This document shows, piece by piece, positions 17,274-20,633 of a stretch of 20,633 nt of DNA. Each line of letters starts with the position of its first letter. The stretch's first letter is position 1. The position numbers and the translations under genes were made by a program. The notes below the pieces were generated by a model. That model saw nothing but the letters and a program-made list of their open reading frames with translations, ran no database searches and had not been told where the DNA came from. Where the stretch lies: NCBI RefSeq assembly GCF_030764225.1, contig NZ_JASAXH010000026.1; one strand, given 5' to 3'. The stretch comes from Phocoenobacter atlanticus. GTDB lineage: Bacteria > Pseudomonadota > Gammaproteobacteria > Enterobacterales > Pasteurellaceae.

Positions 17274-19058
17274 CTAGTAAGAATAGTTAATATTAAAACC
17301 TGTCACTATTGAATCAGCTTTAAATCCCTTAGGTTGATAAATCGGTTTCCCAATAAAAACATCGTAATGCCATTTACCTAATTTGTTAAATTGACCTTTC
17401 AAACCGAATACTGCCCCACTTAACCTATTTCCTTGTAAATTCCTTGTAGATGGACCATATAATCGACCAATATCTGCCCCTAAGTACAGTTGATGACTCT
17501 CTTTATATTGCCACGCCACATCATTTCTAAAATACCACCCTCTCTCAGCTGATAATGTTTTTTCACCACTAAACCCTCTGATGTTATAACGCCCGCCGAG
17601 AGAAAACATATCTTGAGAAGTCAACTTTGTTTGATTTACTTGTCCATGTAACTGGCTATGCCACTCAAATTTCTCTTTCCCTAACTTAAAAGGCATCTCC
17701 CAATTAATATCTGCTATCCAGATTTTTACTTTAGCCGTTCCTTCATTAAATAATTCTTCAGGAGCGGCTATTGCTCCAAAAGCTCGTGTACCACGTTTAT
17801 ATGTTAATGAACTAGATAGTACGCCTTTTTTAAAATAACTACGCTGTGTAATATTCGCTTTCCAGCCACCTACTTTGCGGTGTTGAACATCTATCTCTGC
17901 ATCATCAATATAACTTCTGCTTTCCTTAAACCACGCTCCAATACCAAAAGTGAGCTTATACTTATCATCTCGATACAACACTCTAGATAGATCAGCACTC
18001 ATTTGGTCACTGTCACCTGTATAGTGATAATTACGATTTACTCCTGCTACTACTTGATCATAAAAATAGTGATTTGCATTTATATCAACCAACCAATAGC
18101 CAAAAGGAATACTATATCCCAGAGAATAACTGTATGTTTTACCCCTATCTACATTCCCTTTAGGATCTGTTGCTTTTTGACCTGCTAATAAATTATGTGT
18201 ATAGCTAGCAGATAAAATATCATTCAAGTGTAAAGGATTATCCCAAGCTGCAGATATTGTACCTAAATATTTTCCTGTTGATTTGCCACCGCTATCATCA
18301 ATAGAAATATTAAGACGAACAGGATTCTTTTTTTGTTGCCATTTAACTTCAACATCACTCGCATTCTTCTCTTTACTCGGAATAATATTTATCTCTGTTG
18401 AAACAGTAGGCAGACGACGCATATTATCCAATCCCTGCTCTAAATCACGTAAGTTAAGGATATCTCCCTTACCACTAGGAAATGCAGTAAAAGTATTAGC
18501 CTTATTATCTGAAACAATCACATCATTAAGATACCCTATTACCAAAGTAAATAATAAATCACCCTCTTTTAAGGATTGCTCTGGAACTAAAATACGACTG
18601 GTAATCCAACCACCTTTTATTAATTTATTCTGTAAGTTAATACTTATTTGATTTATCTGCCCCACATTTAAACAGGGTTTCTGTCCTTCCTTATCAGAAA
18701 GTTTAAAAACAAATTTATCTAACTTTTGAGAATTAAGATCTTCTAACTTTATTGCTTGAGTAATATATTTAGAAAGGGATGGAATGACTTTCTTTTCGTC
18801 CAGAATATTAATTCTTAATTTATCTATTGGAAAACAAATAGCGGAATGATGAGTATCACTACTTAATGTAATAACAGAAAGTGAACTTCCTTGTGTATCC
18901 ATATTGGGCATTAATTGTTGATTAATACTTTGCTGTCTTTGTTCTGAACGTTTAAAAATCTCTTCAGGATTTGTACTTGGGATATTGCGTGCAATTATTT
19001 GACCACTATAAATAATACTTATTAGAGGAATTGCTAGTTTTAATATTAGTTTCATCAT
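17274..19058 (-). CDS. cdiB: CdiB: two-partner secretion outer-membrane transporter (594 aa)
   Basis: This is an Omp85/TpsB-type transporter that exports CdiA through the outer membrane. Signal peptide about 1-23 (cleavage near IIA-RN); N-terminal plug helix about 30-50; POTRA domains about 70-260, the first carrying C75 and C129, a pair usual in this family, and GGWITSRILVPEQSL; then a 16-strand-type beta barrel. The barrel lid motif IRGF is at 493-496 within GGRYNIRGFSGE. The protein ends in FNINYSY, an aromatic C-terminus as needed for barrel assembly. Length is normal for the family (about 550-600). Two adjacent ATG codons (19058 and 19055) are possible starts, both with a poor Shine-Dalgarno site. 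It is the first gene of the locus, and only 82 bases separate it from the end of an insertion sequence. Confidence 0.96.
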   Translation of the reverse strand: MMKLILKLAIPLISIIYSGQIIARNIPSTNPEEIFKRSEQRQQSINQQLMPNMDTQGSSLSVITLSSDTHHSAICFPIDKLRINILDEKKVIPSLSKYITQAIKLEDLNSQKLDKFVFKLSDKEGQKPCLNVGQINQISINLQNKLIKGGWITSRILVPEQSLKEGDLLFTLVIGYLNDVIVSDNKANTFTAFPSGKGDILNLRDLEQGLDNMRRLPTVSTEINIIPSKEKNASDVEVKWQQKKNPVRLNISIDDSGGKSTGKYLGTISAAWDNPLHLNDILSASYTHNLLAGQKATDPKGNVDRGKTYSYSLGYSIPFGYWLVDINANHYFYDQVVAGVNRNYHYTGDSDQMSADLSRVLYRDDKYKLTFGIGAWFKESRSYIDDAEIDVQHRKVGGWKANITQRSYFKKGVLSSSLTYKRGTRAFGAIAAPEELFNEGTAKVKIWIADINWEMPFKLGKEKFEWHSQLHGQVNQTKLTSQDMFSLGGRYNIRGFSGEKTLSAERGWYFRNDVAWQYKESHQLYLGADIGRLYGPSTRNLQGNRLSGAVFGLKGQFNKLGKWHYDVFIGKPIYQPKGFKADSIVTGFNINYSY

Positions 19059-19091
19059 CTTACTTAATTTGGTTATTAATCAACATATCAA

Positions 19092-19121
19092 ATTCTATCT
19101 TATTTAAAGTAATTATGATAA
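19092..19121 (-). promoter_or_regulatory. Possible promoter of the cdi locus
   Basis: Reading the minus strand between the insertion-sequence end and cdiB, TTATCA (-35, 4/6) is followed after 18 bases by TAGAAT (-10, 5/6), about 33 bases before the first cdiB ATG. It is a weak match in AT-rich DNA. A perfect 14-bp palindrome CTATTTTAAAATAG (19124-19137) lies just upstream of it and could be an operator or simply AT-rich chance. Confidence 0.3.
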
Positions 19122-19167
19122 CTCTATTTTAAAATAGCTCCAGGGCAAAATCATACTTGAACAATAA

Positions 19168-20271
19168 TTAACCAAATATAAGTTGTTCTCTTATTTTATC
19201 TGACCATCCAGCTCGTTGTAGTTTACTCTTCATACTATCTTTGATTGGACTTAAACGAGCTAAATTCATCGCAAAACGCCTAAATATCGCCATATTTTCA
19301 GGGGCATTTTCTCGACGAATTCTTGATTCATCTTCTTTAAAAATTACATCAAGTACCCAGTGTGAACTGTTTTCAATACTCCAATGACTTCTTATTGCTT
19401 TTGCAACTATCTCAGGTGCAACAGGCAAAGAACTTATATAATAAGAGACTTCTTCACTCTTTTTTTCTTTGATTGTTCGTTTTCTAACAACTTCTATAAT
19501 TGAATTTAAATTTGACCAACCATTTGTTTGTTCTAACCAGTCAGTTACAGCTAATTGTGTATAAGTTCTTTCTTCTAATCGCCCATGTTCACCATCAATC
19601 TGTTCAAATTTATTTTGTTCAATTAAAAAGGGTGTATCTCGACGAGTTTTATGATAAAAACTTTCTATTTCTTGCAGTAGTTTTTTTTGATTATCTTTTA
19701 CTTGAAGGACATAATCACCGCCTTTTTTATCAATTGCTTTTGTCACTTTTTTTAAGCAATGCATAGCATCAGCAGTAACAATATTTCCTTTTATTTCTAG
19801 GATTTCAATCAACTCTAAAACCGTTTCAACTTCATTCTTTTTACCTTTAGATTTACTTTGACTCAGCACTAATTTCTGGTCTGTTGCATAGGCTGAAACA
19901 CTATGTAATGCTGTCTTTCTATCACCATCAAAGGAATGACGAAGTGTTTTTCCATCAAATGCAATGACACTTTGTCCATTGGCTTCTCGTATTTCATTAA
20001 CCCAACGCATAAAACAATGAGTTAACTCTTGTGGGTCTAGGGAACTTACAATCCTAGCAATCGTATCATCGACTGGAATACCATTTTCAAATGCTCTAAA
20101 TTGACGTAACCATTGAAGTTTTTCATCACCAAATAATTTAATCCCTTTCCAGCCTTCAGCTCCAGATAAAATTGCAGTTACTGTTAAAAATATAATATCG
20201 AGTAAATCCTGTTTTTTGTTAATATGTGAACGACTATCTTCTAATTGATTAAAGTGCTCAATAAATGCCAT
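19168..20271 (-). CDS. ISAs1-family transposase (367 aa)
   Basis: This is a DDE transposase of the ISAs1/H-repeat type. N-terminal part: FNQLEDSRSHINKKQDLLDIIFLTVTA in pieces typical of the DDE-1-associated domain. Catalytic residues: D106 in IAFDGKTLRHS, D168 in VTADAMHC, and probably E300 in HWSIENSSHWVLDVIFKED. The length (about 370) is normal and no frameshift is seen, so it may be active. The start has AAGGAG 7 bases upstream. It reads toward cdiB, so transcription could continue into the cdi locus; no strong terminator is visible between them. Confidence 0.93.
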   Translation of the reverse strand: MAFIEHFNQLEDSRSHINKKQDLLDIIFLTVTAILSGAEGWKGIKLFGDEKLQWLRQFRAFENGIPVDDTIARIVSSLDPQELTHCFMRWVNEIREANGQSVIAFDGKTLRHSFDGDRKTALHSVSAYATDQKLVLSQSKSKGKKNEVETVLELIEILEIKGNIVTADAMHCLKKVTKAIDKKGGDYVLQVKDNQKKLLQEIESFYHKTRRDTPFLIEQNKFEQIDGEHGRLEERTYTQLAVTDWLEQTNGWSNLNSIIEVVRKRTIKEKKSEEVSYYISSLPVAPEIVAKAIRSHWSIENSSHWVLDVIFKEDESRIRRENAPENMAIFRRFAMNLARLSPIKDSMKSKLQRAGWSDKIREQLIFG

Positions 20272-20278
20272 TTTATGT

Positions 20279-20297
20279 CTCCTTTTATATAAAGGAG
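20279..20297 (-). promoter_or_regulatory. Hairpin covering the transposase ribosome binding site
   Basis: CTCCTTT / AAAGGAG arms 20279-20285 and 20291-20297 are separated by TATAT. In the minus-strand RNA the Shine-Dalgarno AAAGGAG, 7 bases before the ATG, is paired with an anti-Shine-Dalgarno CUCCUUU just upstream. Such sequestration is known in several insertion sequences as a brake on transposase made from outside transcripts. Confidence 0.5.
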
Positions 20298-20566
20298 TAT
20301 TTGATCATAAATTAAAGTTATATTCAATTAAAGGGGTATTTTAATATGGTGGTGTTGTTAAGTACCTAAATACATAACAATAGGGAATAAAAATCAAAAT
20401 TATGTAGTAACTAATACATCACTACAATTTTAAAAATAATTTTTTTAGGTAAAACGCTCTTATTTATACCTTTGTAAAATTTACAATAGTTAAAGACTAA
20501 GATATTTATAGCAAAAGTAAAATTATATGGCATAATATAAACTACCAACTGTTTAAGGTATAAAAT
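20298..20566. other. AT-rich non-coding stretch between two insertion sequences
   Basis: No convincing coding region, RNA gene or clear terminal repeat is visible. It should contain the outer end of the ISAs1 element and the left end of the IS630 element, but neither boundary can be fixed by eye. A possible plus-strand -10 (CATAAT at about 20531-20536) and AAGG at about 20555 precede the IS630 start. Confidence 0.5.
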
Positions 20567-20633
20567 ATGAGCTATTCATTAGATTTCCGCCGAAAAGTAT
20601 TTGAAATAAAGGCGAAGAAAGGTTTAACCTTTG
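20567..20633 (+). CDS. IS630-family transposase, N-terminal fragment (window edge)
   Basis: The 22 readable residues begin MSYSLDFRRKVFEIKAKKGL, the start of the helix-turn-helix domain in IS630-type transposases (commonly M.YS.DFR..V). An AAGG about 8 bases upstream supports the ATG at 20567. The gene continues past the window, so its integrity is unknown. It is transcribed away from the ISAs1 element, on the opposite strand. Confidence 0.75.
   Translation, partial: MSYSLDFRRKVFEIKAKKGLTF

Larger units (their letters stand above)
19141..20297 (-). mobile_element. ISAs1-family insertion sequence (right end unclear)
   Basis: The element is defined by its intact transposase and by CAGGGCAAAATCATACTTG at 19141-19159, just after the transposase stop; CAGGG is a common outer end in this family. 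I did not find the inverted counterpart (reading ...GCCCTG) beyond the transposase start, nor a target duplication of the 8 bases 19133-19140. The right end is therefore either degenerate or lost. The end coordinate given is only the minimum that includes the transposase leader. Confidence 0.6.

Noticed and set aside
19500..19766. An 88-codon plus-strand frame inside the transposase gene.
   Set aside because: It is antisense to a clearly functional-looking ISAs1 transposase and has no support of its own.
20340..20420. CAATAGGGAATAAAAATC considered as the right end of the ISAs1 element.
   Set aside because: It resembles the left end only loosely and in the same orientation rather than inverted, so it cannot be the partner repeat.

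Overview
The window is dominated by one complete contact-dependent growth inhibition (CDI) / two-partner secretion locus on the minus strand, in the order cdiB - cdiC-like acyltransferase - cdiA - cdiI. Two insertion sequences lie on its promoter side. The DNA is AT-rich. The 9-base core AAGTGCGGT, the uptake signal of the Haemophilus branch of Pasteurellaceae, occurs once, and the CdiA leader is of the extended (ESPR) type. I infer a Pasteurellaceae or related low-GC gammaproteobacterium with moderate confidence. Nothing in the window identifies a species.

Layout from low to high coordinate. Bases 1-154 hold a strong rho-independent terminator for the locus and a GC-rich 19-bp tandem repeat that can fold. 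155-391 is a 78-residue putative immunity protein, overlapping the end of cdiA by ATGA. 388-16725 is an intact 5445-residue CdiA. 16742-17263 is an RTX-toxin-activating-type lysine acyltransferase. 17274-19058 is the CdiB outer-membrane transporter. 19059-19140 is a short leader with a possible promoter. 19141 to about 20300 is an ISAs1-family element with an intact transposase. 20298-20566 is AT-rich and non-coding. 20567-20633 is the start of an IS630-family transposase on the plus strand that runs off the window.

How the parts work together: CdiB would export CdiA through the outer membrane by recognising its N-terminal TPS domain. CdiA would extend as a beta-helical filament and deliver its C-terminal toxin to a neighbouring cell. 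The toxin's last ~53 residues match the colicin E3 ribonuclease domain, including the D, H, E and R active-site residues, so the predicted target is 16S rRNA in the ribosomal decoding centre. The small downstream protein should protect the producer, although it does not resemble the colicin E3 immunity protein. The acyltransferase may modify CdiA lysines before export.

The most unusual points are: the FHA-repeat filament is built of about ten modules in which two module types alternate, giving a three-copy higher-order repeat of 1.6-1.75 kb; the acyltransferase has Arg where the catalytic His of HlyC should be; a five-copy 15-residue repeat connects the toxin entry region to the nuclease; and the immunity protein seems unlike the known protectors of E3-type nucleases.
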